A DNA stretch of 62,387 nt from positions 1 through 62,387 of the forward strand of contig JAPPMP010000045.1 in the NCBI GenBank assembly GCA_028819005.1, read 5' to 3'. Positions 26,613-39,383 of this stretch are shown here, one piece after another; position 1 is the first letter of the stretch; every line of letters begins with the position of its first letter. The translations under genes were made by a program, and so were the position numbers. The DNA is from Acidimicrobiaceae bacterium (GTDB taxonomy: Bacteria; Actinomycetota; Acidimicrobiia; Acidimicrobiales; Aldehydirespiratoraceae). Below the pieces are notes generated by a model. That model searched no databases, was not told the DNA's origin, and worked only from the letters and a program-made list of their open reading frames with translations.

Positions 26613-27866
26613 TCATACCCCGAGATCGGGGTATGGGCGGAACCTCGAACAGAGTTCCGCCACGTCGGCTCTGACCGCGTTGACCACGCTCGCATCGTCA
26701 CGGCCGCGCAGCGTTCTGGCGATGAGCTCGGCGATGGCCGTCATCTCATCGGGTCCCATGCCTTGAGTCGACACCGCCGGCGTGCCGACCCTGATCCCCG
26801 AGGTCACGAAAGGTGAGCGGGGGTCGTCGGGGATCGTGTTCTTGTTGAGGCTGATGCCGGCAGCGTCGAGCACAGCCTGAGCTTCTTTGCCGGTGAGGTC
26901 AGGATCAAAGGTCCGCAGATCGATCAGCAAGAGGTGATTGTCGGTACCGCCGCTCACCAACCTGAACCCGTGGCCCGCCAGCGCCTTCGCGAGTGCCGCG
27001 GAATTGGCGATGATCGAGGCCGCATAGTCTCTGAATTCTGGAGTCGACGCCTCCGCGAAGGCGATCGCCTTGGCTCCGATCGCGTTCTCGAGCGGCCCGC
27101 CCTGGATGCCCGGGAACATCGCCTTGTCGATGGCCGCTCCGTACTGCTCGGAACTGAGAACGCACCCGCCTCGGGGACCGCGCAGCGTCTTGTGGGTTGT
27201 GAAGGTCACAATGTCGGCAAATCCCACAGGGTTGGGATGAACACCACCCGCGATCAAGCCGGCGATGTGGGCTGCATCGAACATCAGCAACGCGCCGACC
27301 TCGTCGGCGATCTCGCGCAGAGGAACCGGATCGATGAGGCGCGGGTAAGCAGTCGCCCCGGCAACAATCAGCTTCGGGTTTTCGGCGTGGGCCTTGGCGG
27401 CCATGTCCTCGAAGTCGATGCGCTCGTCGCTCGCCGTCACGCCATAGGAGACGAAGCGGTACTGCCGGCCCGAGAAATTGACCGGCGAACCATGGGTGAG
27501 ATGCCCGCCGTGATCGAGACTCATGCCCAGCACGGTGTCGCCAGGCTCAAGTACTGCCTGGTAGACAGCCATGTTGGCGATCGCTCCCGCATGCGGTTGC
27601 ACGTTCGCGTGATCAGCGCCGAAAAGGGCGCACACCCGCTGCCGTGCCTCGTCCTCGATCTCGTCGATGACCATGTTGCCCCCGTAGTAGCGCTTGTAGG
27701 GGTAACCCTCGGAGTACTTGTTGGTCAGAACCGACCCGGTAGCGGCCATCACCGCCGGAGATGCGAAGTTTTCCGAGGCGATCAGTTGAAGGGTGGAGTT
27801 CTGACGGATCTCCTCTCGAACAATCATCTCCAGGACTGGATCATCGCCAACGCGGGGCCACGGCAT
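26613..27866 (-). CDS. glyA: Serine hydroxymethyltransferase
   Basis: A 417-residue PLP enzyme that interconverts serine and glycine with tetrahydrofolate. The PLP lysine is K226 in [14 protein letters not shown], and the fold markers [18 protein letters not shown] and [13 protein letters not shown] are intact. Cytosolic, a one-carbon hub. It lies between rpiB and the wecA-like gene on the same strand. Confidence 0.97.
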   Translation of the reverse strand: MPWPRVGDDPVLEMIVREEIRQNSTLQLIASENFASPAVMAATGSVLTNKYSEGYPYKRYYGGNMVIDEIEDEARQRVCALFGADHANVQPHAGAIANMAVYQAVLEPGDTVLGMSLDHGGHLTHGSPVNFSGRQYRFVSYGVTASDERIDFEDMAAKAHAENPKLIVAGATAYPRLIDPVPLREIADEVGALLMFDAAHIAGLIAGGVHPNPVGFADIVTFTTHKTLRGPRGGCVLSSEQYGAAIDKAMFPGIQGGPLENAIGAKAIAFAEASTPEFRDYAASIIANSAALAKALAGHGFRLVSGGTDNHLLLIDLRTFDPDLTGKEAQAVLDAAGISLNKNTIPDDPRSPFVTSGIRVGTPAVSTQGMGPDEMTAIAELIARTLRGRDDASVVNAVRADVAELCSRFRPYPDLGV

Positions 27867-27948
27867 TCAAGTGCTCCTTGCTTGTTCAAGGTCCGGGACT
27901 CTACAAAGGTTGCCGAACAACGAAATCGTAGCGTCCCCGAACAGGCGC

Positions 27949-28395
27949 TCAGACAGAACTGCCGCCGAGGTTGTCGATCTTCTGCACTCGCGCCACATGG
28001 CGGCCGCCCTCGAAGTCGGCGTCGAGCCATGCCTGCAACGCTGCGTCGGCCACCTCAGGGCCGACGAGCCGCTCGCCGATGCAGATGACGTTGGCGTTGT
28101 TGTGTTCACGGGCCAAGCGCGCCGAGGTTGCATCCCACACTGTCGCAGCACGCACACCTGCGATCTTGTTCGCGGCCATGCCGATGCCGATTCCGCTTCC
28201 GCAGACACACACGCCGCCCTCGGCGCCGCCGCCGGCAACCGCCCTTCCGACGGCCGCCCCGAAGTCCGGATAGTCGACCCGCTCGGGCGAATAAGTGCCG
28301 CAATCGACTACGTCATGGCCCAGTTGCCGTAAACGCTGAGCCAGCATCTCCTTCATCGCGAACCCAGCATGATCTGAGCCGACCGCGATACGCAC
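27949..28395 (-). CDS. rpiB: Ribose-5-phosphate isomerase B
   Basis: A 148-residue sugar isomerase of the non-oxidative pentose phosphate pathway. The N-terminal GSDHAGF and the CGSGIGIGMAANK loop (catalytic Cys65) are diagnostic of RpiB. It lies in the minus-strand run from the J-domain gene to wecA. Confidence 0.94.
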   Translation of the reverse strand: MRIAVGSDHAGFAMKEMLAQRLRQLGHDVVDCGTYSPERVDYPDFGAAVGRAVAGGGAEGGVCVCGSGIGIGMAANKIAGVRAATVWDATSARLAREHNNANVICIGERLVGPEVADAALQAWLDADFEGGRHVARVQKIDNLGGSSV

Positions 28396-28420
28396 AGGGC
28401 TAGTTTAGCAAAGGGCCGGC

Positions 28421-29008
28421 TTAGGTTCCTGTGTTCACCGCCGCGGTGATATCTGCAATGGAGACGGGACCCTCGCGCAAAAGCACCGGAGCACCATCGA
28501 CGATCGATACCACCGTGCTCGCCGAGCCCTCCCGAGGGCCGCCGTCGACCGCGATCTCCACCGTGTCGAAGATTCGAGCAGCGTCAGCGCACAACTCAGG
28601 CGTCGGTTCGCCGTGAACGTTCGCGCTGCTGGCAGCCACCGGTCCGACGAGCGCGGCAACGGAACGGACGAACGCGTCGTCGGGGCAACGAACCCCGATC
28701 GTCGAGCCGTTTCCCGCGGCCAGCGCACCGTCGTCAATACGATTCGCAACAATCGTGAGCGCCCCCGGCCAGAAACGCTCGGCCAACGCGTTCCCGGCGA
28801 GACCGAGGTCCACATAGCGCGCAGCCTGAGCGGCATCGGCAACGAGCACCGCCACCGAGGTATCGATCGGACGCCGCTTGAGCGCGAACACCGCAGCAAG
28901 AGCCTCACTGTTCGTGGCCATCACCGCCAAGCCGTAGACCGTGTCCGTCGGAAGCAGCACAACCTGGCCTGCGCGCAGCGCCGCAACGACACGGTCAAGA
29001 TCGCTCAT
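28421..29008 (-). CDS. tsaC: L-threonylcarbamoyladenylate synthase (Sua5/YrdC/TsaC-type)
   Basis: A protein of about 195 residues that makes threonylcarbamoyl-AMP for the t6A37 modification of ANN-decoding tRNAs. LLPTDTVYGLAV and the VAASSANVHGEPTP C-terminal motif are family hallmarks. The ATG at 29008 overlaps the prmC stop (ATGA). A longer frame upstream only repeats prmC antisense coding. The length is of the short YrdC type, lacking the extra Sua5 domain. Confidence 0.92.
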   Translation of the reverse strand: MSDLDRVVAALRAGQVVLLPTDTVYGLAVMATNSEALAAVFALKRRPIDTSVAVLVADAAQAARYVDLGLAGNALAERFWPGALTIVANRIDDGALAAGNGSTIGVRCPDDAFVRSVAALVGPVAASSANVHGEPTPELCADAARIFDTVEIAVDGGPREGSASTVVSIVDGAPVLLREGPVSIADITAAVNTGT

Positions 29009-30018
29009 CTGCGCGCCACCACGGCGCGGGGGCGCCCATTGAGGTCTGGATGAACCGTCGCCTGCCAGCCGAGATCTCTGCACCATCGCTGCACGGTGGA
29101 AGTCTGGGGAGGCGACATCTCGAGCACGACCACGCCGCGAGGCGCCAACCACCGCGGCGCTTGCGTCACGATGCTGCGCAGGTCGGCGAACCCTTCGGAG
29201 TCGGCCCACAGTGCCGTAGGCGGCTCCCAGTCCGCCACCACCGCGGGAAGCCCTTCGCTCTCCGACACGTACGGCGGGTTCGAAACCACCACATCAAGGG
29301 TTCCTTGCAGCTCGTCGGGCAACGCCTCGAACCAGTCTCCGTGGTGCAGGCTGACCGACCTTGCCGCCGAGCCGATCCCCGCCAGGTTCGCTCGAGCCAC
29401 CGCCAAGGCGTCTTTTGACACATCGGTGGCATAGACCCGGGCGCCGGGGCATTCAACGGCTATTGACAGCGCGATCGCCCCTGATCCGGTACCGAGATCA
29501 GCAACCTTCGCCGAACCGCCGGCGTCGCCGACAGCGCGGCTCTTTGTCCCGAGCACCTCATCAACAGCATTAATGGCGAGGCCGGCGACAACCTCCGTCT
29601 CAGGACGGGGAATGAGAACCCGCTTATCGACCATGAGATCAAGCGTGCGGAACCCCCAGCGGCCCAGCACGTATTGCAACGGTTCGCCGCGCTCGCGGCG
29701 TGCCACCATCTCGTCGAAGCGCGCCATCGCCCCAGTCGTGACGAGATCGTTGAGAACGCCGTGCACGCCCGACGGACGCACTCCGGTTATCTCCTCGACC
29801 ACCCTCTGAGCATCGATTAGTGCCGTGTCGATACCGGCACGCTTGAAACGAGCGACCGCTTCAGCGAACAACTCCGACCACCTGACCGTGCCGACAGTCA
29901 ACGCAACGCCCGCCGCGCCAGCAGCCATCGCAACGCCCGCCGCGTCGACAGTCAACGCAGAATCCGCCGCGTCGACAGTCATCGCAACGTCCGCCGTGTC
30001 AGCGGTGGACTCAGCCAT
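29005..30018 (-). CDS. prmC: Release factor glutamine methyltransferase
   Basis: A 337-residue SAM enzyme that methylates the GGQ glutamine of release factors. Motif I is DLGTGSGAIAL (174-184), the catalytic NPPY is at 247-250 and the RPETE marker at 138-142. The first 45 residues are an unusual extension of repeated Ala/Val/Asp/Thr words (TVDAA) read from imperfect DNA repeats at about 29890-30010. The ATG at 30018 overlaps the prfA stop, which supports this start. Internal starts are possible if the repeat is not translated. Confidence 0.9.
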   Translation of the reverse strand: MAESTADTADVAMTVDAADSALTVDAAGVAMAAGAAGVALTVGTVRWSELFAEAVARFKRAGIDTALIDAQRVVEEITGVRPSGVHGVLNDLVTTGAMARFDEMVARRERGEPLQYVLGRWGFRTLDLMVDKRVLIPRPETEVVAGLAINAVDEVLGTKSRAVGDAGGSAKVADLGTGSGAIALSIAVECPGARVYATDVSKDALAVARANLAGIGSAARSVSLHHGDWFEALPDELQGTLDVVVSNPPYVSESEGLPAVVADWEPPTALWADSEGFADLRSIVTQAPRWLAPRGVVVLEMSPPQTSTVQRWCRDLGWQATVHPDLNGRPRAVVARR

Positions 30019-31075
30019 CGTCTTGGAGTTGGAGCTGGCGCTCCTCGGCCACCAGGGCGTCGCTGATGTCGTCCAACTCTCCGGCCAGAACCCGATCGAG
30101 TTTGTGGACCGTGAGCCCGATTCGATGATCGGTCAGACGGTTCTCTTTGAAGTTGTAGGTGCGGATCTTCTCAGAGCGGTCGCCCATCGAAACTTGTCCC
30201 CTGCGCAGATTCGAAGCCTCGGCGTCAGCCCGTTCCTGTTCCAACTGCCCCAGACGCGCACGCAGCACGCGCATCGCCTTGTTCTTGTTCTTGAGCTGGC
30301 TCTTCTCGTCTTGCATGGTGACCACCAAACCCGTCGGCTCATGCACGATCCGCACCGCGGAGTCCATCGTGTTGACCGACTGACCACCATGGCCCGATGC
30401 CCGATAGGTGTCGACGCGCAGGTCGTTGTCGTCGATGTGGACCTCGACCTCTTCGGGTTCGGGCAACACCATCACCGTGGCCGACGACGTGTGGACCCTG
30501 CCCTGCGACTCGGTCACCGGCACGCGCTGCACTCGATGGGTGCCAGCCTCATGCTTCATCCGGGTCCACACGGAGTCGCCGGCGAGCAGCGCCGTCACCT
30601 CCGAGAGTCCACCGAGCCCGGTGGGAGACGAACTCAGAAGTTCCATGCGCCAGCTCATTCGCTTGGCGAACGACTCGTACATCAGGAGCAGGTCACGGGC
30701 GAACAGATTCGCTTCATCACCGCCGGCCGCCCCTCTGATCTCGACGATGACATTGCGCCCATCGTTCGGGTCGGGGGGCAGCATCAGCACGCGGAGCTGT
30801 TCCTGGCTTTCGGCCACCAGCGCTTCGAGTGCCGCGACTTCTGCGCGCATCTCTTCGCGTTCGGCGCCCTGCGCGTCCCGCAGCATCTCATTGGCGACCT
30901 GCAAGTCCTCGGTCGCAGCACGCCAGCGCAGGCCCGCAGCGACGATCTCCTCGAGTTGCTTGAAGCGTCGACCCAGGTCCGCCAGTTGGGACGCGTCTGC
31001 TTGCACTGCTGGATCACCGAGACGGATCTCAACGTCACGAAGCTCTTGTCGGAGGCGCTCGACACGTTCCCACAT
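30011..31075 (-). CDS. prfA: Peptide chain release factor 1
   Basis: A 354-residue class I release factor for UAA/UAG. The tripeptide anticodon motif is PVT (near 186-188), which marks RF1 rather than RF2, and the catalytic GGQ is at about 230-232. ATG 31075 (MWERVERL) is used because the upstream frame overlaps the hydrolase gene. Downstream prmC is translationally coupled and modifies this protein. Confidence 0.96.
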   Translation of the reverse strand: MWERVERLRQELRDVEIRLGDPAVQADASQLADLGRRFKQLEEIVAAGLRWRAATEDLQVANEMLRDAQGAEREEMRAEVAALEALVAESQEQLRVLMLPPDPNDGRNVIVEIRGAAGGDEANLFARDLLLMYESFAKRMSWRMELLSSSPTGLGGLSEVTALLAGDSVWTRMKHEAGTHRVQRVPVTESQGRVHTSSATVMVLPEPEEVEVHIDDNDLRVDTYRASGHGGQSVNTMDSAVRIVHEPTGLVVTMQDEKSQLKNKNKAMRVLRARLGQLEQERADAEASNLRRGQVSMGDRSEKIRTYNFKENRLTDHRIGLTVHKLDRVLAGELDDISDALVAEERQLQLQDDG

Positions 31076-31089
31076 GAGATTGAGGCTAG

Positions 31090-31653
31090 TTAGAGGGAAG
31101 CTAGGAACTGACCCACGACTGCGATGATTTCGGGATCGCACTTCGGCTTGGGATCATGGCCCTCACCCGTCAGCCAGTGCATCGTGACAGGCCCCGCGAT
31201 CGCTCCGATGTGGGCGGCTACCTCCTCAGGCGTTCCGAAAGGGTCGCGGTCGCCGTTCACGAACAATGTCGGCACCACCAGATCCGGAAAATGCTCGACG
31301 CGAAGACGATCGGGCTTGCCGACGGGATGCAGCGGGTAGCTCAACGCCACCAGGCCGGACGCAAGCATCCCTTGCGCCATGGCCATTGAACAGATCCGCC
31401 CGCCCATCGAGCGACCGCCGAACGCCATGGCCTCGGGATCCACGCCAAGGGACTCCGACGCGGACTCCACCTCGGCCAGCAAAGCGTCAATCAGTTTCGG
31501 AGCGCGGTCTGGGAACCTGCGACCCTGTTTGCGGTAGGGGAAGTCCATGCGCCATACCGGCAGGTCCAGTTGTTCCTCCAGCGCGACCAGCAGCCGATGC
31601 GACGAGTCGCCGCCGGCACCATGAGTCAACAGAAGCGCTGAAGGCGCCGTCAT
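31090..31653 (-). CDS. Alpha/beta-hydrolase family protein (KANL3/Tex30-like)
   Basis: A 187-residue small hydrolase. The oxyanion loop HGAGGDSSH, the nucleophile elbow GGRSMGGR and a C-terminal GDRDPFG plus GEGHDP supply Ser, Asp and His. This matches the KANL3/Tex30 alpha/beta-hydrolase pattern, with unknown substrate. Its ATG overlaps the J-domain gene stop (4 bases). Confidence 0.82.
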   Translation of the reverse strand: MTAPSALLLTHGAGGDSSHRLLVALEEQLDLPVWRMDFPYRKQGRRFPDRAPKLIDALLAEVESASESLGVDPEAMAFGGRSMGGRICSMAMAQGMLASGLVALSYPLHPVGKPDRLRVEHFPDLVVPTLFVNGDRDPFGTPEEVAAHIGAIAGPVTMHWLTGEGHDPKPKCDPEIIAVVGQFLASL

Positions 31654-32381
31654 TTCTGGGCCAGCAAGATTCGACGCGCCTCAGCAATGTCAGCAATCCG
31701 CTCGGCGGCGCCGTCGACTTCACCGCCGTGGTCGGGATGCACGGTCAACAGGGCGTCCCGGTAACCCTGCTGGATCTGGCCCCTGTCGAGCCGGTCAGCG
31801 ACAGCGGAAAGACCGAGCACACGCCTTGCCCAGCCCACATTGTCGCTCATCGCGCCTTGTCGCGCCGCAGACCTCAAGAACGACGACGAAACCCCTCCGG
31901 CCAAATACGCCAAGAACGAAGTGCTGATCTCGCCACGCCACGCCAAAGCCCGGCGAATCGTCGCGAACACGCCCGCTCTGAGATGCGGAGGCAAACCCCC
32001 AGCAGCATAAACAGCGACCAGAACATGCTGAGACGGCGCACCCTTGTCGGCGGTGAAACTCAGCCTCAGTTCACCCTCGCTGTCGTCGACCCGGTAGAGC
32101 CGATGCGAGCTCCGGGCCAAACCGACCCGATCAGCCTGGAAACGGTGCCGCAAACGTGGTTGAGGGATCCGACAGCCCGAATCCAGGTCATAGATCAACG
32201 CCAGCAATTCGGCGATGTCGTCAGGGTCCATGTCCTGGGCGAAACGGGCCGCAACTCCGCCGAGCAGCAGACCGCCTAACCCCGGCTCCGGATCGCAAGG
32301 CAGAAATGTGCGCCCCAGCGCAACCCGCCGAGTCGGCGCGATAGGCCGGGAATGGCACACTTCCAACTCAGCCAACAGCAT
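31650..32381 (-). CDS. J-domain (DnaJ-like) protein
   Basis: A 243-residue protein whose last 60 residues form a J-domain: YRDALLTVHPDHGG with the essential HPD at about 215-217. The preceding 180 residues have no recognised domain and look like a family-specific region. It could recruit a DnaK-type chaperone to an unidentified substrate. It is translationally coupled to the hydrolase. Confidence 0.8.
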   Translation of the reverse strand: MLLAELEVCHSRPIAPTRRVALGRTFLPCDPEPGLGGLLLGGVAARFAQDMDPDDIAELLALIYDLDSGCRIPQPRLRHRFQADRVGLARSSHRLYRVDDSEGELRLSFTADKGAPSQHVLVAVYAAGGLPPHLRAGVFATIRRALAWRGEISTSFLAYLAGGVSSSFLRSAARQGAMSDNVGWARRVLGLSAVADRLDRGQIQQGYRDALLTVHPDHGGEVDGAAERIADIAEARRILLAQK

Positions 32382-32445
32382 CGGTCACAACCTAACCCGC
32401 TTCCTAGACCATGTGCGGATTGAGAACTCAATGTTCCGGCATCCC

Positions 32446-32530
32446 TTGTTTCCCGCTCTTGGCTCGCTTCGCTCACCGGGCCGCTCGGGCCACGGCCTCG
32501 CTCCAACGCAGCCGATTCGGGATCAATCCG
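32446..32530. repeat. Copy of the dispersed GC-rich repeat
   Basis: CTCGCTTCGCTCACCGGGCC followed by GCTCGGGCCACGGCC matches the repeat seen at 7831 and 7894. It lies between the J-domain gene and the next minus-strand gene. Confidence 0.7.
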
Positions 32531-32538
32531 CTCGGCCC

Positions 32539-33342
32539 CTAGACCAACCGCTGCAGAGTGTCGCGCAAACGGATCGCAAGTTCGGAGATCTCGATGTCTG
32601 AGGAGTCCTCCGACTCGATCAGGTCGACCAGTTGATCAGCCGTTTCGCGCAAGGAGTTCCAGCCCGTTGCCGAGAACCCGAACGGTGTGGCGGACGCAGC
32701 CAGACGCTGTCCATGGGTGACCGCCCCGAGCACGCCCTTGGAGTCATGCACGTCGCGGCGCAGCCGGTCGGTCGCCTCGAACAGGGCACTCAGCAGATTG
32801 TTGGCTTCGAGACCATCGAGTTCCTCCAACCCCGAGTCAGCCGTCCGAGCGAGCAGATCCTCAATCAGCAACTCGACGTGTTCCTCGTCGTCCTCGTGGC
32901 ATATCAGGTCACCATCGGAATCGAATTCGTGTGGCACACCCGCGGAACCAAGACGCTCCGACAGCTGGGCCAACAGGCTGGGGGACCACCCGTCCATCTC
33001 GAAGGCCAACTGCGGTCGTTCAGGGTCGAGTTCGCGGGCCTCAGCCTTCTCAACTTCCTCGATCAGCGCATCGACTTCGGTTTCGGTCGACTCATGGGCG
33101 AGCAAGGTCGTCCCCTGCCAGGAATGAACCACTCCGTCGGCCAGCAGCAGCTGGGCCAACATCGAGCGGGCCTCAGAGGCCCATTCGTGAAGCTCTATCG
33201 CCAGCCATTCCCCCTCTTCGTCGTCCTCCAGCGAACCGTCATCGACGGCATCTCCGGGGGACTCAGCGGGGTCACCGTCCACTGCGTTGTCATCTTTGCG
33301 GTCCTGTTGTTTGGAACGGAATCGGAAGGCCACGCCCGACAT
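32539..33342 (-). CDS. Hypothetical protein with tandem duplicated domain
   Basis: A 267-residue acidic cytosolic protein with no known family. Two copies of a domain of about 50 residues can be aligned by eye: the first begins LAIELHEWASEARSML, the second LAFEMDGWSPSLLAQL, and both end in a run with EVDALIEEV or EHVELLIEDL. A helical C-terminal third follows. ATG 33342 (MSGVAFRF) is chosen because the longer frame covers the divergent glpX promoter region. Confidence 0.7.
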   Translation of the reverse strand: MSGVAFRFRSKQQDRKDDNAVDGDPAESPGDAVDDGSLEDDEEGEWLAIELHEWASEARSMLAQLLLADGVVHSWQGTTLLAHESTETEVDALIEEVEKAEARELDPERPQLAFEMDGWSPSLLAQLSERLGSAGVPHEFDSDGDLICHEDDEEHVELLIEDLLARTADSGLEELDGLEANNLLSALFEATDRLRRDVHDSKGVLGAVTHGQRLAASATPFGFSATGWNSLRETADQLVDLIESEDSSDIEISELAIRLRDTLQRLV

Positions 33343-33400
33343 GTTGCCACGAGTTGCGCCATAGCGAGACGGCGGAAGCAAAACTGCTACCGTCGGGCGT

Positions 33401-34393
33401 ATGAGCACACAAGTAGCGCCGGACAGAAACCTTGCACTGCCACTGGTACGGGTCACCGAAGCTGCAGCCATGGCAGCGTCCCGTTGGATGGGTCGAGGCG
33501 ACAAAGAGGGGGCCGACGGCGCCGCGGTAGACGCCATGCGGGCGGTGCTCAGCTCGGTGCAGATGGACGGAATAGTGGTCATCGGCGAAGGCGAGAAGGA
33601 TGAGGCCCCGATGCTCTACAACGGCGAAGCCATAGGCGACGGCTCACCGCCTCTCACCGACATCGCCGTAGACCCGATCGACGGCACAACCCTCGCCTCG
33701 CTGGGCCGGCCCAACGCCATCGCGGTGATCGCCGTGGCCCCCAGAGGAACAATGTTCAATCCCGGCCCCTGCTTCTACATGGAGAAGATCGCCGTCGGCC
33801 CCGAAGCTGCCGGGGTCATCAGCATGGACAAGTCGATAGCCGAGAATCTGGCTGCTGTTGCCGAGGCCAAAGGCGAGTCGGTGCGGGACCTGACCGTGGT
33901 GATCCTCGACCGAGACCGTCACGCCGAAATGATAAACGAGGTGCGGGCCGCCGGCGCGCGGATACGCCTGATCCCCGACGGCGACGTCGCCGGCGCAATA
34001 GCGACCGCCTGGCCCGACTCCGGCGCCGACGTACTGATCGGCATAGGCGGAACTCCCGAGGGCGTGATCGCCGCTGCGGCCCTCAAGTGCATGGGCGGAG
34101 AGCAACTCGGGCGACTCTGGCCCCGCAATGAACGTGAACGAAAGATCGCCAGCGAAACCGGTTACGACGTGACACGTGTACTGACCGCCGACGACCTGAT
34201 ACGAAGCGACAACTGTTTCTTCGCAGCCACCGGGATCACCGACGGCGCCCTGCTCAAAGGTGTGCGCTTCGACAGCAGCGGATGCCACACCGAGTCACTT
34301 GTGATGCGCTCACGGTCCGGCACGGTGCGGAAAATCGAGGCGCACCACAAACTCAACAAGCTGGCCGAATTCTCAGCCGTCGACTACCAGTGA
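33401..34393 (+). CDS. glpX: Class II fructose-1,6-bisphosphatase
   Basis: A 330-residue Mg-dependent phosphatase of gluconeogenesis. The metal-binding IGEGEKD (61-67) and DPIDGTT (91-97) motifs are intact, and the length fits GlpX. It is divergently transcribed from the upstream hypothetical gene and the only plus-strand gene in this stretch. Confidence 0.96.
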   Translation: MSTQVAPDRNLALPLVRVTEAAAMAASRWMGRGDKEGADGAAVDAMRAVLSSVQMDGIVVIGEGEKDEAPMLYNGEAIGDGSPPLTDIAVDPIDGTTLASLGRPNAIAVIAVAPRGTMFNPGPCFYMEKIAVGPEAAGVISMDKSIAENLAAVAEAKGESVRDLTVVILDRDRHAEMINEVRAAGARIRLIPDGDVAGAIATAWPDSGADVLIGIGGTPEGVIAAAALKCMGGEQLGRLWPRNERERKIASETGYDVTRVLTADDLIRSDNCFFAATGITDGALLKGVRFDSSGCHTESLVMRSRSGTVRKIEAHHKLNKLAEFSAVDYQ

Positions 34394-34455
34394 AGCCGGC
34401 ACCGACAAGCGCAGCTCCGGCTACGCCCGGCAACCAACCCGGCGGGTCCACGACG

Positions 34456-34647
34456 TCAACCCTTCTTGACGCCGCCCTCGGCGGATAGACGCTTCAAGAC
34501 TGTCACCGTGAGCAAACAGACCAAACCAGCAAAAACTATCGTCGCAGATGTTGTCCCGACGAGGTTCATCCAACTCTCGCCGCGCGCCTCCCAAGCGGAC
34601 ACCGCCCCTATTCCGACCGTCGCGCCGACAGCGGGCGACCACTTCAT
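34456..34647 (-). CDS. Small membrane protein downstream of atpC
   Basis: A 63-residue protein with two hydrophobic segments (SPAVGATVGIGAVSA and ATIVFAGLVCLLTVTVL). GGAGAG eight bases before the ATG supports the start at 34647; the longer frame runs through the ATP synthase region. It may be the last gene of the atp operon. No homologue was recognised. Confidence 0.55.
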   Translation of the reverse strand: MKWSPAVGATVGIGAVSAWEARGESWMNLVGTTSATIVFAGLVCLLTVTVLKRLSAEGGVKKG

Positions 34648-34807
34648 GAGAAAGGCTCTCCAAGATCGACGACTCTCGTGACTTTCGGTCAACCGTTGGC
34701 TTTCCCGTCGTGCTCGACTCTGCTCCGCGCAAACCTTATCTGTGAGAGTTGTCAAATTCCGCCGTGTCAGTTTCAACAACCCGGCCGATCCGAGTTGGCG
34801 CCGACAG

Positions 34808-35209
34808 TCAACCGTTAGCGGCCACCCTGAGGCGCAGTTCGGCACGGCCCTTGGCGGCCTCGGCTTCGGCGATCTCTGCGTCGTCGCCGCCGGCAACGAG
34901 TGCCGCTTCAGCGCTGTCGAGGGCCGCCTGGGCGCGGGCCACATCGATGTCCTGTGCCGCTTCGGACACGTCGGAGAGGATCGTGACCTGATTCCCGTGT
35001 ACTTGCACGAAGCCGCGATGCACCGCGAAGACGTCACGAGTGCCGTCGGGTTTGATCACCTCTACGGACCAAACCGCCAGGTTGCCGATGAATGGCACAT
35101 GCCCAGCCTGGAATGCGATGTCGCCGCCGTCAACGGTGCGGGCGATGACCATGTCGGCCTCGCCCGTGTAGGAAACCGCCTCTGGACTAACGACTTCGAC
35201 GTTGAACAT
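34808..35209 (-). CDS. atpC: ATP synthase epsilon subunit
   Basis: A 133-residue F1 central-stalk protein. The N-terminal beta-sandwich (FNVEVVSPEAVSYTGEADM) and the short helical C-terminal tail with AEAEAAKGRAELRLR are typical. It inhibits ATPase in the membrane-attached F1 complex. It ends the atp operon just after atpD. Confidence 0.94.
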   Translation of the reverse strand: MFNVEVVSPEAVSYTGEADMVIARTVDGGDIAFQAGHVPFIGNLAVWSVEVIKPDGTRDVFAVHRGFVQVHGNQVTILSDVSEAAQDIDVARAQAALDSAEAALVAGGDDAEIAEAEAAKGRAELRLRVAANG

Positions 35210-35226
35210 CAGACCGGTCCTCGACC

Positions 35227-37705
<2,479 letters not shown>

Positions 37706-37708
37706 TGC

Positions 37709-39349
37709 TCAGATCTCGTCTCGGGTAATCTCTTCTTCGGGCAGCGTGGTCTCGGAATCAACCAAGTCCATGTGCGCCTCGCCTTGGGCTTGAGCTTCCG
37801 GCTCAGCGGTATCGACCGTGGAACCGATGAACTGATCGGCGAAAGCGGAGATGGCAGCCTCAAAAGCCTCTACGTCGTCGATCACACCCTCGTTGCGAAT
37901 CTTCGCCATCACCTCGCGATGACGGGTCCGGAACCAGTCGAGCAGTTCCGACTCGAAACGCGTCACGTCGGTGATCTCCAGGGAGTCGAGGTAGCCGCGG
38001 GTGCCCGCGTAGATCGACACAGCCTGCTCATCGACGGGATACGGCGAGTTGACCCCCTGTTTGAGCAACTCGGTCAGGCGGTAGCCGCGCTCGAGCTGAG
38101 CAGACGAGACCGCATCGAGGTCCGAGCCGAACGCTGCGAAAGCCTCGAGCTCGCGGAACTGCTGCAAGTCGCCCTTCAGGGTGCCCGTAGCGGCTTTCAT
38201 CGCTGGGACCTGCGCTGCCGAACCGACACGGGACACCGAGATGCCCACATCGACGGCGGGACGGATACCGGACTTGAACAGATCGTCCTGCAGGAAGATC
38301 TGACCATCGGTGATCGAGATCACATTGGTCGGAATGAACGCCGACACGTCGCCCGCCTTGGTCTCGATGATCGGCAGCGCGGTCAGCGAGCCTGCACCTC
38401 GCTCATCGGAGAGCTTGGCCGCGCGTTCCAGGAGACGGCTGTGCAGATAGAACACGTCGCCAGGGAACGCTTCGCGTCCGGGAGGACGGCGCAACAGCAG
38501 CGACACCTGACGGTAAGCCTCGGCTTGTTTGGAGAGATCGTCGTAGACGATCAGGGCATGCTCGCCGTTCTCCATCCAGTGCTGGCCGATAGCACATCCG
38601 CCGTAAGGGGCCAAGAACTTGAACGGAGCTGGATCAGAGGCCGGGGCGTTGACCACCACGGTGTACTCCATTGCCCCGAGTTCGGTGAGCGTGGCCACCG
38701 ACTGAGCGACGGTCGACGCTTTCTGCCCGATCGCGACGTAGATGCACTTCACGCCCTGACCCTTCTGATTGAGGATCGTGTCTAGGGCAACGGTGGTCTT
38801 GCCGGTCTTGCGGTCGCCGATGATCAGCTCGCGTTGCCCGCGCCCGATCGGGATCAGAGAATCGATCGATTTGATGCCCGTCTGCATCGGCTCATGCACG
38901 GGTTTGCGTCCGGTGATGCCGGGCGCCTGGATCTCCATGCGCCGGGGCTCGACATTGCTGAGCGGACCGGCTCCGTCGATCGGCTCGCCGAGCGGGTTGA
39001 TGACCCGTCCGAGCAGGCCGTCACCGACGGGAACCGAGAGAATGTCGCCGGTGGCCACCACTGCTTGGCCTTCGACGATGCCTTCCACGTCACCGAGCAC
39101 AACCGCGCCGATGGAGTCCTCGTCGAGGTTGAGGGCTAGACCTACGAGTCCGTTCTCGAAGCGCAGCATCTCGTTGACGGCCGCACCGGGGAGACCCGAC
39201 ACGCGTGCGATTCCGTCGCCGACCTCCAACACTCGACCGACCGTGGTCTGCTCCAGGCTCGGCGCGAAATCATCGAGGTTGCCGCGGATCGCGGCTGCAA
39301 TGTCATCGGTGTTGATGGTTAGGGTGGAGTTGACCGTGAGATCTGACAT
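37709..39349 (-). CDS. atpA: ATP synthase alpha subunit
   Basis: A 546-residue non-catalytic nucleotide-binding subunit with Walker A GDRKTGKT (178-185). The C-terminal tail of about 40 acidic residues ([20 protein letters not shown]) is longer than in many homologues. A 16-base tandem repeat lies directly upstream in the atpH-atpA gap. Confidence 0.97.
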   Translation of the reverse strand: MSDLTVNSTLTINTDDIAAAIRGNLDDFAPSLEQTTVGRVLEVGDGIARVSGLPGAAVNEMLRFENGLVGLALNLDEDSIGAVVLGDVEGIVEGQAVVATGDILSVPVGDGLLGRVINPLGEPIDGAGPLSNVEPRRMEIQAPGITGRKPVHEPMQTGIKSIDSLIPIGRGQRELIIGDRKTGKTTVALDTILNQKGQGVKCIYVAIGQKASTVAQSVATLTELGAMEYTVVVNAPASDPAPFKFLAPYGGCAIGQHWMENGEHALIVYDDLSKQAEAYRQVSLLLRRPPGREAFPGDVFYLHSRLLERAAKLSDERGAGSLTALPIIETKAGDVSAFIPTNVISITDGQIFLQDDLFKSGIRPAVDVGISVSRVGSAAQVPAMKAATGTLKGDLQQFRELEAFAAFGSDLDAVSSAQLERGYRLTELLKQGVNSPYPVDEQAVSIYAGTRGYLDSLEITDVTRFESELLDWFRTRHREVMAKIRNEGVIDDVEAFEAAISAFADQFIGSTVDTAEPEAQAQGEAHMDLVDSETTLPEEEITRDEI

Positions 39350-39383
39350 TTTCCTGATCTTTTCTTCTGTGTTGATAAAGCTC

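Noticed and set aside
26934..28088. 384-residue plus frame
   Set aside because: Antisense of glyA and rpiB.
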